From Hyperoodon ampullatus (Eukaryota > Chordata > Mammalia > Artiodactyla > Ziphiidae): 64,000 bases of DNA. How positions within the stretch are numbered: position 1 is the stretch's first letter; each line of letters opens with the position of its first letter. Positions 24,124 through 35,334 of the stretch are shown here, piece by piece. The position numbers and the translations under genes were made by a program. The notes beneath the pieces were generated by a model. The model was not told where the DNA came from, did no database searches, and saw nothing but the letters and a program-made list of their open reading frames with translations. Where the stretch lies: assembly GCA_949752795.1 (NCBI GenBank), contig OX457056.1:98044942-98108941 (forward strand), in the 5' to 3' direction.

Positions 24124-24341
24124 GGGCTTCCCTGGTGGTGCAGTGGTTGAGAGTCCACCTGCTGATGCAGGGGACATGGGTTCGTGCCCAAGTCCGGGAA
24201 GATCCCACATGCTGCAGAGCAGCTAGGCCCGTGAGCCATGGCTGCTGAGCCTGCGCGTCCAGAGCCTGTGCTCTGCAATGGGAGAGGCCACAACAGTGAG
24301 AGGTCCGCATACCGAAAATAAATAAATAAATAAATAAATAA
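24124..24341 (+). mobile_element. CHR-type SINE (right half of an inverted pair)
   Basis: 'gggcttccctggtggtgcag' head, 'ggttcgtgcccaagtccgg' with the B box, 'gagcagctaggcccgtgag', 3' 'gtgagaggtccgcataccg', then an (AAAT)n tail. No convincing target-site duplication. Only 123 bp separate it from the opposite-strand SINE at 23798-24000. Confidence 0.95.
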
Positions 24342-24914
24342 GGAAAATAAAGTTCTCTTTGGTGAGAGATAAAACTGAATATAGATGATTTTGAGGAAAG
24401 TTTATAAAGTAAGATATATAATTCTAGAGAAAATAATCCCAACTAATGGAGTAATCACCTACAACATAATAGTAGAAATGTATAAAAGATGCTACTTCTC
24501 TTTATTCTGAAGTTTTTGTTATTGTACATATTACATATTTAAAAGTACACCATATGCTTTTAAATACTTTAACCTTATTTAAAATGTATATTTATTGTAA
24601 ATATTATATTTTCTTTCCAAGTTATCCAGTGATTGTTTTATATCTGTATTTTTCAGGAATCTCAGTTGGCTATGATACCATACCAAGGGTGAAAATATTC
24701 CAGAAGGATTGTGAATACACACTGTTAATCTTTATGAGATCCTGAGATGCTGATTTTAACCTTGGAATGGATGAAATATTTTGGTTTGAACAAATGGTGC
24801 AAATGGAAAAATCTTAACTGCTCTGTTTTCTAAATTCAGGGCTTACTTCTGTGCTGGCTATTGTATATTCTCAACAAATCCTTGTTTAATAAAACAATTA
24901 AGACTTTAAAACAT
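24342..24914. other. Unassigned AT-rich DNA
   Basis: No gene or recognisable repeat. Confidence 0.6.
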
Positions 24915-25070
24915 TAGCAAATTTTGAGGCTGATAGACCTAATTTCAAATCCCAGTTTTGTAATTTTCCATGTATGTACTTTAATGAGTATTCAATCTCA
25001 ATAACTGTCATTCATTTTATGCAATGGGCATTAGAAAAATAACACCAAGCTACAAGATTTTTTAAAAAAA
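24915..25070 (+). repeat. MIR SINE, strongly diverged
   Basis: 'aggctgatagacctaatttcaaatcccagttttg' matches the MIR 'gacctgggttcaaatcccagctctg' block. 'atgcaatgggcattagaaaaataa' fits the 'aaaatggggataataata' block. The middle is badly eroded. Confidence 0.6.
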
Positions 25071-25639
25071 CTAAATGACTAATGTGTATAGAAATAGATG
25101 CACGATGTATTGTATCTTGTAATAGTACTGTATTTTTATATTTGAAATTGAGGTCAAATTTTAAGTTAGTGGTAGTGACTAATCACAGTATAGCTATGCA
25201 AATATTCTTCTACTTTAACTTGGAAAATGTAGAGCATAACATAATTCTGAAATAAAAAATAGGAAAAAGAGTTCTCCCTCTCTTGCTTTCTCATCATCAG
25301 CAAATAGTTACTACTTTCCCACTATGTATATCACTCATTAGTTTGAGATAGAAGCATGCTTTTCCTCTCAAGATTTCCTTTCCTGTTATGACAAGGCACT
25401 ACAAAGAGAGCCCAGATGAAAACATAGGTTTTCTTTAGTTAGCACTGCCATTTTAAAAAAATATTAGGATGTGTGCTTTACAAAGTCACTACAAATCCCT
25501 TAAATTTGTTTACAGTCTCAGCAAGATCGTTCTAAAATAATTTTACCTTATGTAAATCTTGTAAGTTTTCTTTTCAGATTATAACAGTAAAGCATGTTTG
25601 TTAAAAACAGTAAAAATATAAAGGCAAAACTATTATTTT
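25071..25639. other. Unassigned AT-rich DNA
   Basis: No gene or recognisable repeat. Confidence 0.6.
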
Positions 25640-26700
25640 CCTCATCACTACCTGCCTCCCATAATATGAGGTTGTCAGTTTGGTCAGCTTTCTGTGTATC
25701 CTACAATATACTGCTGTTTCTTTTTGTGTATTGATACATATTTATACAGAAATTCATACAATACACAAATACACTCACTTATTTATTTTGATCAAATTGC
25801 AAGTGTATTCTAAGTCACATATTTGCAAATTGCTTTAACAGCTTTATATATTACATTTATATATGTAATGCACAGTTATTTTTCAGTTTTTTTGTGTCTA
25901 TTAATATTTTGGTTTTTGACCTATAAGTGTCATAATTTTATATAAATTTAATTCCTGGATTTTTGTATTCTTACAATTATGATTTTTTTTAACTTTATTT
26001 ATTTATTTTGCAGTACGTGGGCCTCTCACTGTTGTGGCCTCTCCCATTGTGGTCCGGACACACAGGCTCAATGGCCATGGCTCATGGGCCCAGCCACTCC
26101 ACGGCATGTGGGATCTTCCCGGACCGGGGCATGAACCCGCATCCCCTGCATCGGCAGGTGGACTCTCAACCACTGCGCCACCAGGGAAGCCCTACAATTA
26201 TGATTTTTAACCATAACTTCTCCAGATGCTTATTGTAATAATCAAGAAAATCTACTGGCGTTTTGTTTACTTATATTACATTCAGGCACCCTAACAGATT
26301 ATTTTAAGAATTGCCATTTTTAATCTAGAATGTCTTCAATTTTTCAAAAGTCAAACTATCAGTGAAACAATATACTTTTTCTTGTTTTGTTTCTTGGAAA
26401 GATTTTATAAAAATAATGGTAATAGACATTTCTATGTGTCCCTGGCTTTAAATAAAATTTTAATTTTCTCTATATTAGATTAATATTTTCTATTCCTTTT
26501 TCATAAATGCTTTTATCATATTTATTTAAGAAATTTCTATTTATATATTTTTACATGTTTAAAATTAGGAGTTCCTGATTCTTTTCAAATAATTTTCATA
26601 CTTTTCAATATTATTAAAGGTTTCTTAATTAATTTCTTTATACAACAAAAATATTTTATCTTAGGAATGCAAACATTCTACAGAATCAAGTAAGATTAAT
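25640..26700 (-). mobile_element. Possible very old antisense L1 pieces
   Basis: Scattered similarity to old L1 ORF2 in reverse complement: 'cttgttttgtttcttggaaag', 'ctatattagattaatatttt', 'tcataaatgcttttatcata', 'aaaggtttcttaattaattt'. The order agrees with L1, but the matches are short and AT-biased. The CHR SINE at 25988-26192 interrupts it. Confidence 0.35.
25988..26192 (-). mobile_element. CHR-type SINE with small internal deletion
   Basis: Antisense with 'gcagtacgtgggcctctcac', then 'cccattgtggtccggacac', where about 11 bases (agcacaggctc region) present in the other copies are missing. Then 'ctgcatcggcaggtggactc' and 'ccactgcgccaccaggg'. Perfect 16-bp target-site duplication tacaattatgattttt (25972-25987, 26193-26208). 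Confidence 0.95.
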
Positions 26701-27454
26701 AAAGTTGGCCTAGCTATAGTTTTACAAAGCTTCTGTTAGCTCTATGTATATGGCTTTGTCTAAACTTAATTTTTTGTTTCTTATTTTTTCGTTTAAGCCA
26801 AAGAATGGTGTCCTTGGTATTTTTATCAAATACTGTGTCCTAAAAATTAAATATTTCTTTCTGGAAAACTAAGTTGATCCTTTAAAAGTTAATATGGCTT
26901 CTTATATTACTCAAAAGTTCTAGGCTTCTTCACAATCTAGAGATCAGTTACTCTTAAATACAACATTGAGGAAGTCAACCTTGTTGAATACAGGAAGCTG
27001 TATATTTATTAAATCACAAATTCTTCTCTTCAAGAGAATTTGGGAGTCCCAGAAAAAATAAAGAGTCCATGAACCAATAGTTTGAATAAAGAGTAAAAAA
27101 GAAGACACCAATAAGCTAAAGGAAACATATGAAAAAGAAAAATATGAAAACAACAAAACTAAGAAATAAAACAAATAAAGTTAAACATAAAAGAACATGT
27201 CCATATCTTTTGTAATATTTAAGGCCAGACCATGATGGAGGAATCTCTAGAATATTATAAAGAGAACACCATAATCAATAAAAGTGGATGAAATCACCAT
27301 AAATTATAATTGATGTATTATAAAGTAGAAGATTGAAAAGTATGGGGTACAGGAATCATTACAGGAAAATGAACTAATGGACCAAAAAAATTGAATTAGA
27401 TGTGAAATTTCAGAAACAGATCACTATTTATATAAAAGTGTATCATATAGTCAT
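26701..27454. other. Unassigned AT-rich DNA
   Basis: No gene seen. The minus-strand ORF at 26944-27174 is Phe/Ser-rich low complexity. Confidence 0.6.
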
Positions 27455-27665
27455 ATAGCACAGTGATTTAAAATGTGGCTCTAAGGTCAACTTCCTAGTT
27501 AATACTTGGTTCTGCCACCTACCAACTCTGAAAATTTATAAATTGTTTAATATCCCTTTTCTTCATAATAATAGTAACTACACCATACATCTGTGAGACT
27601 ACTGGACATGTCTAGCTTATAACACAAGTTAGCACTAAATAAGAATTTTATAAGTTAGCCATGAT
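27455..27665 (+). repeat. MIR SINE
   Basis: 'tagcacagtgatttaaaatgtgg', 'acttggttctgccacctacc', 'cttttcttcataataatagt' and 'agttagcactaaataagaat' follow MIR from 5' to 3'. Diverged. Confidence 0.75.
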
Positions 27666-27740
27666 TCCTGGCAACATAATAGGAATTCAGTACTTGCAGT
27701 CTTTATAAATATCTTCTTGTGCATACAAGAAGACAAAATG

Positions 27741-27994
27741 GAGACTTCCCTGGTGGTCCAGTGGGTAAAACTCCATGGTCCCAATGCAGGGGGCCCAGGT
27801 TCAATTCCTGTTCAAGGAACTAGATCCCACATGCATGTTGCAACTAAGAGTCTGCGTGTCACAACTAAGAGTCTGCATGCCACAACTAAGAAGTCTGCAT
27901 GATGCAACTAAAAGAAAAAAAGATCCCCCAAGCTGCAACGAAGATCCTGCATGCCACAACTAAGACTTCGGTGCAGCCTAAATAAATAAATAAA
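27741..27994 (+). mobile_element. CHR SINE of the longer type, with internal repeat units
   Basis: 'gagacttccctggtggtcca' head, B box decayed in 'ggttcaattcctgttc', 'ggaactagatcccacatgca'. Then several copies of a 'gcaactaagagtctgcatg'-like unit (27837-27962) and an (AAAT)n end. The 'ccacaactaag' units belong to the older CHR-2-type body, and here they appear multiplied and rewritten. Distinct from the ~200-bp variant that dominates the window. Confidence 0.85.
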
Positions 27995-28385
27995 TAGCAA
28001 ATGAATCCCAAAGTTAGTAAAAGAAAGGAAATATCAGAGCAGATATAGAGACTAAAAAGAAAATAGGACAGATCAATGAAACAAAAACTAGTTCTCTGAG
28101 AAGATAAAATTGACAAACCTTTGGTAGTCTTACCAGGAAAAAAGAGAAAGGACTCTAACAAAATTAAAAAGAAAGAGGAAATTTTATAACTAATACCATA
28201 AAAATATAAAGAATCAAAAGAGACTAATATGAACAATTATGTGCCAACAAATTGAACAACCTAAAAAAATGGATAAATTCCTAGAAACATACAACCTATC
28301 AAGACTGAATCATGAATAAACAGAAAATCTGAACAGATCAATTACTAGTAGGATATTGAATCAGTAATCAAAACCTCTCAGTGAT

Positions 28386-28905
28386 GTCAGCATCACAGCA
28401 GTTCTGAATCATTCCTTTTATCTCTCCTCTTCTATTCACAACTAATCAGACATCCATAACTGAACAAAAGTACATCTTCACAGGACACCAGAGGTCCATC
28501 CGTCCATGCATCCAAAAGTGGGTGGATTGGACCTCAGAGGAGACTATAGTGCCAAAGGAGTCGTGGCAGCAGGGCAGAAATGATGACCTCTCTAACAGAG
28601 GAAGCAGGAAGTGAAAGTGGTAAGTGAAAGTCTTCCAGGCCACAGACCACACAGACTGCAGCTAGAGGAGACCTGTTGCTCTTTCTGAGGAGGTACATTG
28701 GTGACTGCGGGGAAGGAAATGAGAGGGCAGAAGGCAGACAAAGAAAACTTAAGGAAGACATTTCCTTCTGCCTGCCCTGGAATTTCAGCAAGAGATTCAC
28801 ACGAGGACCTCTGGGACTCCCCCACACAAGGACCCACTTACTGGATTGTGGGCACACCCAAAGCCCCAGGTACAAAGCCCTCCTCTCTCCCCACTCTGTT
28901 TTTTT
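28386..28905 (+). mobile_element. GC-richer block, possible decayed L1 5'UTR
   Basis: 'gtgatgtcagcatcacagca', 'ccataactgaacaaaagtac', 'gtgccaaaggagtcgtggca' and 'gcaccacaca'-rich text look like a once CpG-rich sequence in which CG became TG/CA. It begins exactly where the host L1 is interrupted and is joined near 28905-28935 to L1 ORF2 3' sequence. The most economical reading is the 5' end of the inserted L1 with the middle missing. A chimeric cDNA with another RNA is the alternative. The minus-strand 113-codon ORF (28534-28875) has no known domain. Confidence 0.4.
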
Positions 28906-29037
28906 TTTATACGAGCATTTTAATGCACACTAAAACAACCCTGAGAAAAAAAGAACAAATCCAGAGGTACCATGCTTCCTGATTTCAAACTGAAAACCAT
29001 AGTAATAAAAACAAATGTTAAAAAAAAAAAAATGATA

Positions 29038-29244
29038 GGGCTTCCCTGGTGGTGCAGTGGTTGAGAGTCCGCCTGCCAATGCAGGGGGCGTGGGTTCATG
29101 CCCTGGTCTGGGAAGATCCCACATGCTGCAGAGCAGCTGGGCCCGTGAGCCATGGCAGCTAAGCCTGCGCGTCCATAGCCTGTGCTCTGCAACGGGAGAG
29201 GCCATAACAGTGAAAGGCCCGCGTATCACAAAAAAAAATAAATA
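29038..29244 (+). mobile_element. CHR-type SINE
   Basis: 'gggcttccctggtggtgcag' head, decayed B box 'ggttcatgccctgg', 'gagcagctgggcccgtgag', 3' 'gtgaaaggcccgcgtatc', A-rich AAAT tail. It lies after a run of A (29020-29032) in the L1, which hides any target-site duplication. Confidence 0.94.
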
Positions 29245-29388
29245 ACCACATAGACTAACAGAAGAGAATTAAATCTCAGCATAAATGGTAAACTAATATT
29301 CAACAAGGCAGCCAAGAACACGCAATGACAAAAGGACAGACCCTTCAACAAATGATGATGGGAACATTGAAGAAACAGATGTAGAAAA

Positions 29389-29778
29389 ATGAAATTGGAC
29401 CCCTATCTCATACCACTCACAAATATTAACTCAAAATGGATCAAAGATTTAAACATAAGAGTTGGTATCATAAAGCTCCTAGAAGAAAATGTAGGGAAGA
29501 AGCTCCTCAACCATGATCTTGGCAATGTGACGCCAAAAGCACAAACTACAAAAGCAAAAAATCAACATGTGGGGTTATATCAAACTAACAAAATGAGAAG
29601 ACATCTTCTACAGTGGAAGAAAATTTTGCAAACCATATATCAGATAACAATTGAATCGACATTTTTCCCAGGAGGACATCAAAATGATCAAAAGGCAGAT
29701 GAAAAGACGCTCAACATTATTAATCAACAGGGAAATGCAAATCAAACCCACAGTGAGATATTACCTCACACATGTTAA
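29389..29778 (+). pseudogene. L1 ORF2 C-terminal remnant
   Basis: 130 codons open in one frame. It carries the L1 ORF2 C-terminal text [21 protein letters not shown] and KAKNQHVGLYQTNK before a frameshift. No catalytic residues are included. Passive remnant of the inserted L1. Confidence 0.8.
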
Positions 29779-31561
29779 TATGGCTATCATCAAAAAGACA
29801 AGAGTCAATAGGTGCCAGAAAATATGTGGTAAAAAGGGAACCCATATATTGATACATTGCTGGTGGGAATGTAAATTGCTCCAGCCATTATGGAAAACAA
29901 TATAGGGGGCTCATTAAAAAATTAAAACTAGATCTACTATATGATTCAGCAATTCCACTTCTGGGTATATGTCCAAAGTAAATGAAAACAGGATTTTGAA
30001 CATATATACAAACTCCCATGTTTGTTGAGCATTATTTATAAAACCCAAGATATTGAAACAACCTTAATGCCCATCAACAGGTGAATGTGGAAAATAAAGA
30101 TGTGGATATTATTCAACCATGAGAAAGGAGAATATCTGGCCATTTGTGACAACATGGATGGATCTTGAGCACATTTATGCTAAATGAGATAAGCAAAGAC
30201 AAGTACTGTGTAATATCACTAATATGTGGAATATACAAAAGTCAAACTTGTAAAACACAAGTGGAGTGAGGGGATAAGACTGATGTTGTTTAAAGGCAAA
30301 AAGTTGCAACAAGTAGTAAATAAGCCATAGATATATATGCACAGTATAATGAATAGAGACAACAATATTGTACTGTAATCATCAAATTTGCTAAGAAACT
30401 AAAACTTATTTATTCTAACCTCTAACAACAAAGGATAATTATGTAATGTGATAGAGATACTAAATATTACTATAATGGCAAGCATATTACCATATATAAG
30501 TGCATCAAATTAATACACTGAACACCTTTAATTTACCCAAAGTTATATGTCAGATATATTCAATAAAAAAACTCCCAAACAAAAGACAAAAGTTCATGAT
30601 AAGATGACCTTACTACTGAATTCTATCAAACATTTAAAAAAATAATTAATATCAATCCTTCTCAAACTGTTTCAAAAAATGGACAGAGATTTCCAAACTC
30701 ATTTTATGAGGCCAGGATTACTCTGATACCAAAACCAGAGAAGAATGCCAAAAGAAAAGTACAGGCCAGTCTCCCTGATGAACACAGATGCAAAAATCCT
30801 CAATAAAATCTTAGCAAACAAAATTCCACAACACATTAAAAGGATCATGAAACATGGTCAAATGGGATTTATTACAGAGATGCAAGGATGGATCAAAGTT
30901 CAAAAATCGATCAATGATATACCACATTAAACGAAGGTTAAAAATCACATGATCATCTCAGATGCAAAAAAGCAGCTGAAAAATTCAACATACAATTATA
31001 AAAAAAAACTCTTAAAGTGGGTATAGAGGGAACATACCTCAACATAATAAAGACCACATATGACAAGCCCACTAACATTATACTCAATAGTGAAAAGCTG
31101 AAAGATTTTCCTCTCAGATCAGATACAAGGAAAGGATGCTCACTCTTGCCACTTTGATTCAAACACTAACTTGAATTCAAAGATATATGCATCCCTATGT
31201 TCACTGAAGCTTTATTTACAATAGCCAAGATATAGAAGCAACCTAAGTACCTGTTTATAGATGAACGGATAAAGAAAATGTGGTACATATATTCAATAGA
31301 ATATTATTCAGCCATAAAAGAAAGAATAAAATATTGCCATTTGCAACAACATGGATGGATCTTGAGGGCATTATGCTAAGTGAAATAAATCAAACAGATA
31401 AAGACAAATACCCTATGATCTCACTTCTATGTGAAGTCTAAAAACAAATAAGCAACCAAAAACCCAAACACATAAATACAAAGAACAGACTGGTGGTTGC
31501 CAGAGGCGAGGAGAGGTGATAGGAAAAATGGCTAAAAGGGTTTAAAAAGTACAAACACTCA

Positions 31562-31680
31562 GGGACTTCTGTAATGGTCCAGTAGTTAAGACTCTGCCCT
31601 TCCAGTGCAGGGGGTGTTGGTTTGAACCCTGGTCGGGGAGCTAAGATCCCATCAGCTTCACGGTGGGACAAAAAAAATAA
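31562..31680 (+). mobile_element. Short CHR-1-type SINE
   Basis: About 120 bp: 'gggacttctgtaatggtcca', 'gttaagactctgcccttcc', decayed B box 'ggtttgaaccctggtcgggg', 'gctaagatcccatcagcttc', A-rich end. The layout (single tRNA-related unit, 'ctaagatccc' near the 3' end) is the older CHR-1 form. It sits in an L1 3'UTR. Confidence 0.87.
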
Positions 31681-31930
31681 ATGTCATGGGGATGTAATGT
31701 AAAGCATGGTGACTATAGTTAATAATACTGTATTGTATATTAGAAAGTTACAAAGAGTAAATCTTAAAAGTTTTTATCACAAGAAAAAAGATTGTAACAG
31801 TGGTGGGTATTAACTAGACTTACTGTGGTAATTATTTCACAATATACATTTCACAAATATTGAATCATTATGTTGTATACCTGAAACTAATGCTATATGT
31901 CAATTATATCTAAATAAAAAATCTTCACGT

Positions 31931-32329
31931 GTATTAATGAAATAGAATAGAAAATAAAGTCTGCTCTTATTTTTCCCCTTTGTTTTGTTTGTTTTTCTGA
32001 GTGGTCTGAATCTTATAGAGCTCCTGTTTTATATAACTAAACTGAAATGGTATGTCATTCATAAGACCAACAATGGTGAGATTTGATAGTTTTTTGTTTT
32101 GGTTTGAAAGGAAGGATCTTTCAGAGGTAAATCTGTGAAATGTCCCTAATTGATATGGAGTAGATATATAGATACATAGATGTAACAATTGGCTTCAACC
32201 AGTAAAGTTAAAGCACTGTATTTAATTACTTTTAAATGCCATGATGATTCCATTTATTCAGTAATTTCAAAAGCCGTGAATTTTGAAGGCTGAGAAAATA
32301 ATAATTACCACAAATTAAATAAATGAACT
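31931..32329. other. Unassigned AT-rich DNA
   Basis: No gene or recognisable repeat. Confidence 0.6.
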
Positions 32330-32520
32330 ATCTCATTTATAAATAGAACACAAAATATATATCATACATTTTGCATACATTATTTCATTACCAACTCTCA
32401 AAATCCACTAATAAGACATTGTATACCTTATTCACAGATTAAAATACAAATATACACTCATGCAAACCTATACCATCTTGATAAATATGGTCACATAGCT
32501 AATGAGATTCTATTACAACT
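32330..32520 (-). repeat. MIR SINE, diverged
   Basis: 'catacattatttcattaccaactctcaaaa', 'ttattcacagattaaaatac' and 'aaatatggtcacatagctaatga' match antisense MIR (tttaatcctcacaacaac, tttacagatgagg, aggtcacacagctagtaag) in order. Confidence 0.6.
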
Positions 32521-32561
32521 AATGAAAAAATAGTATCTTGAACAATTAAGATACTCTAGGA

Positions 32562-32765
32562 ATTGTGCTAGGCTTTTCTACATGTACTTTCTCAACAAAT
32601 ATTAATAAAAAATAAAATAGCAAAAAAGCATTATAAACCAATGGTTTTCTGATTCTGGAGTTCATGACCTCAGAAACTATGCTGCTATAGACCAGAGATG
32701 AAATTAGAACCCCACTCCTCTGACTGCAGAGTGCATACTTTCTTCAGAATATGGAATGCTATGAA
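32562..32765 (-). repeat. Second MIR SINE, diverged
   Basis: 'attgtgctaggcttttctacatgta' matches the antisense MIR start. 'atgaaattagaaccccactcctctgactgcagagtgcat' matches the 'gggattcgaacccagg..tctgactccagagcccatgct' block. The middle is poorly preserved or lost. Confidence 0.5.
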
Positions 32766-33299
32766 CATCCCTTCCCTGATCTCACACAGCTGGGTAAGAT
32801 ATTATGAAAATTTCATGTTCTATATTCATTTATATACAACAATTATTTTTAAAATATCTGTATCAAGAAGGTATTCACACTAATAATGATTGAGAACTAG
32901 ATGTCAACTCTGGTCTAAATGAATTAGATTATCAACAGCATGTTTCTCTTATTTAAAATTTGTTTGGGGGAAAATCATCATGCTTTTTTACATATATATT
33001 TATTTTTAAGTTTTTTTTTCAGGTTGAATAATACTAATGGGATAAAAGTGAACTTTGCTAGTGAAAATTCTATTATCTTGTTTTACTTTAAGTGAAAATT
33101 TCACAAACAACTCTGCTTAGGATAATGAAATTAATCATTACTATACTTATCTGGAAATTTAACATCTTCACAGAAGTGTAAAAATTTTAGAGCTCATGAA
33201 AAAGCTTGAAAATTGTTTAATTTTATTTTTTCTTAAAAAAATCAATTTATTTTTATTGCTATTCAAGTTAACATTATTGTAAGTTTCCTTGACTCACAA
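32766..33299. other. Unassigned AT-rich DNA
   Basis: No gene or recognisable repeat. Confidence 0.6.
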
Positions 33300-33316
33300 T
33301 GAGATATTTATCTTTT

Positions 33317-33530
33317 TTTTTTTTTTTTTTTTTTTTTGCGGTACGCGGGCCTCTCACTGCTGTGGCCTTTCCCGTTGCGGAGCACAGGCTCCGGACGCGC
33401 AGGCCCAGCGGCCATGGCTCACAGGCCCAGCCGCTCCGCGGCATGCGGGACCCTCCCGGACCGGGGCACGAACCCGTGTCCCCTGCATCGGCAGGCGGAC
33501 CCCCAACCACTGCGCCACCAGGGAAGCCCC
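33317..33530 (-). mobile_element. CHR-type SINE, the best preserved copy
   Basis: Antisense: poly-T (the tail), 'gcggtacgcgggcctctcac', 'gttgcggagcacaggctccgg', 'acgcgcaggcccagcggcca', 'ctgcatcggcaggcggac', head 'ccactgcgccaccaggg'. Nearly every CpG that is broken in the other copies is intact here. The 17-bp target-site duplication tgagatatttatctttt is perfect (33300-33316, 33531-33547). A box and B box (ggttcgtgccccgg in sense) are intact. Recent insertion. Confidence 0.97.
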
Positions 33531-33547
33531 TGAGATATTTATCTTTT

Positions 33548-35334
33548 ATTCAAATTTCTCTGCCTCTTTATTTTAAAAAAGTTGGTTTATAATATGACAG
33601 ACTTTTTTTTAACACTTTAACAAGAAAACCTGAAAATGTTGCTCGAGTAGACTTCTTTGAATATTTCTTGAATGTTTCTTTATTTGTGTATGAGGATGTG
33701 CTCTTTGTTAGTAACTCTCTTTTATCTATGCCAACTGGTTCTCAATTTAGAATTCAGACAGCTTTTTGTGGTGAAAAATCATCTGGCAAAATACAGATTC
33801 ACTATTTAAAACACAAAAGAACTAAGTTGCATGTTTTCCTTGGAAAATACAATTTTCACAACTGAAATCATAATTCAACTCATCTTGACAATTTGTCAAA
33901 GATATGAGGAAGGAGAAAGAACACTCAAAGCACCACTTGAACACTGTACATAAATTTGAGGAAAAAGGCACTAGACATATCCATACCAACACTGTGGGTT
34001 TACCATCTTACTAGTAAGGATACCCAAAGGCAGCTGGAAATACGGAAAGGAAATAATACAAGGAAAGACAAAGGAAGCATGTTTTTCAGTTGGAAAATCT
34101 CTCTATATATAAATATTGAAGTCCTCATAAATGAAAAGTATTAAGCTAGGTATAAAGGCATCTCTGTATATGCCCTGAAATTTAGCCCATGTAATTTCAC
34201 AGTCTAGAATTATGGAGAAAATGCTTAGCTTCTTTGCTGATCCTTATTTCTTTTTTCCCCCCATAAACAGTCCTACTATGAAATAAGGCATTCTAGTGAA
34301 AAGGGCACTGAGATTAGAATGTGTGGGCTTGAATTATATCCTTACAAATCTGAGATATGATTATATGTACACATAAAAGAGAAATATTAGGCTCTTTGTT
34401 TCTATTTCCCCACTTCTCTTAAACCACCCTAGTTCTAAACTTTCTTACAGCTAAAATAACAACAAAATTAATTGGACATTTTACAAAGTGGTATTGGTAT
34501 ATATAAAAATTTGTTATAATGAAGGAACTTCAGCCTGGCTCCTACTGTCAGCTTAGTAGTGACTAACATGTTGGGCTCTGAATATGTCATGCCATTTTAC
34601 CTTTAGGTGTCTCACATTTTCCATTTCTGACATGAGGGATTTGGAGTAAATTTTGATGCTTAACCAAGAATGAGAAATCACAGAGTTTTTCAAAATGTTG
34701 TCTCCTCCCTTGTCCCTCCATATTTACAGAGGTTATTTTAATTAATTTGGACTGCATGGGTTTCAGATATATGAACTTTGAAAAATTTCCCCAGATGACT
34801 GAGATATATCCACTGGGATACAGACTGTCAACCTTTGGAAGGTCCATTCCAATTCCCTATAGTCTATAATGCTATGATATTCAAAAGGATTATAGGAGAT
34901 ATAACTTAACTTAATCCCATGATAAAGCTCAAGAATATTTATAGTAACACTCAAATATGCACCATAGCAAGGTAAAATTGGCAATGTCTGTTATTCATTC
35001 AAAACCTTTAGCCATGCAAAGAAGCAGTAAAATCCAAACTATTATGAGGATAAAATACCAGTTGAAACCAACCAACCCAGAAACAGCATAGATGATAGTA
35101 GAATAGATAGTGTTAGTAGAATAGATAAGGATACCAAATGATGTAACTATTTCATATGTTTAAGAAATTGGAAGAAAGCTGCGAATGCTAAGTAGAAACA
35201 TCAAGGGAATATAAAAGAACAAAAAATCAATTTCTACAGACATAAACTATAATTTCTACAATGAAAAAAATTGAATGGGATAAATAGAATGTTAGATATT
35301 AAAAAAGAAAAGATTAATAAACTAGAAGATATAG
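33548..35334. other. Unassigned DNA, no gene seen
   Basis: Two ORFs of about 65 codons (33668-33865, 33956-34144) have no domain and no splice or start context. Nothing here could be placed in a repeat family. Confidence 0.6.

Larger units (their letters stand above)
28906..30570 (+). mobile_element. L1 (L1MA-like) 3' half inserted in another L1
   Basis: Runs from 'caaccctgagaaaaaaagaa' (ORF2, downstream of the reverse transcriptase) through 'aatggatcaaagatttaaac', 'cagcaattccacttctgggt', 'ggatggatcttgagcacatt' and a 3'UTR ending 'atatattcaataaaaaa'. It is followed at once by the continuation of the host L1. Interrupted by the SINE at 29038. The flanks 'aaaacctctca' (near 28385) and 'aaaaactccca' (near 30573) may be the target-site duplication. 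Confidence 0.82.
28005..31930 (+). mobile_element. Sense L1 (L1MA-like), split by a second L1 and a CHR-1 SINE
   Basis: The first arm, 28005-28385, lies between the endonuclease and reverse transcriptase of ORF2 ('aaattgacaaacctttggta', 'aacatacaacctatcaagac', ending 'aatcaaaacctctca'). The second arm resumes at about 30560 with 'cccaaacaaaag' and 'tactgaattctatcaaacat', then the reverse-transcriptase text 'gccagtctccctgatgaaca'. At about 31160 it jumps to the ORF2 3' end and an L1MA-type 3'UTR ('gcatggtgactatagttaat', 'tgtatacctgaaactaatgc', 'caattatatctaaataaaa'). Many stops. Confidence 0.85.

Noticed and set aside
33289..33592. Several 65-97-codon ORFs on both strands
   Set aside because: They are open only because this young CHR SINE is CpG-rich and stop-poor. 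They are not conserved coding frames.
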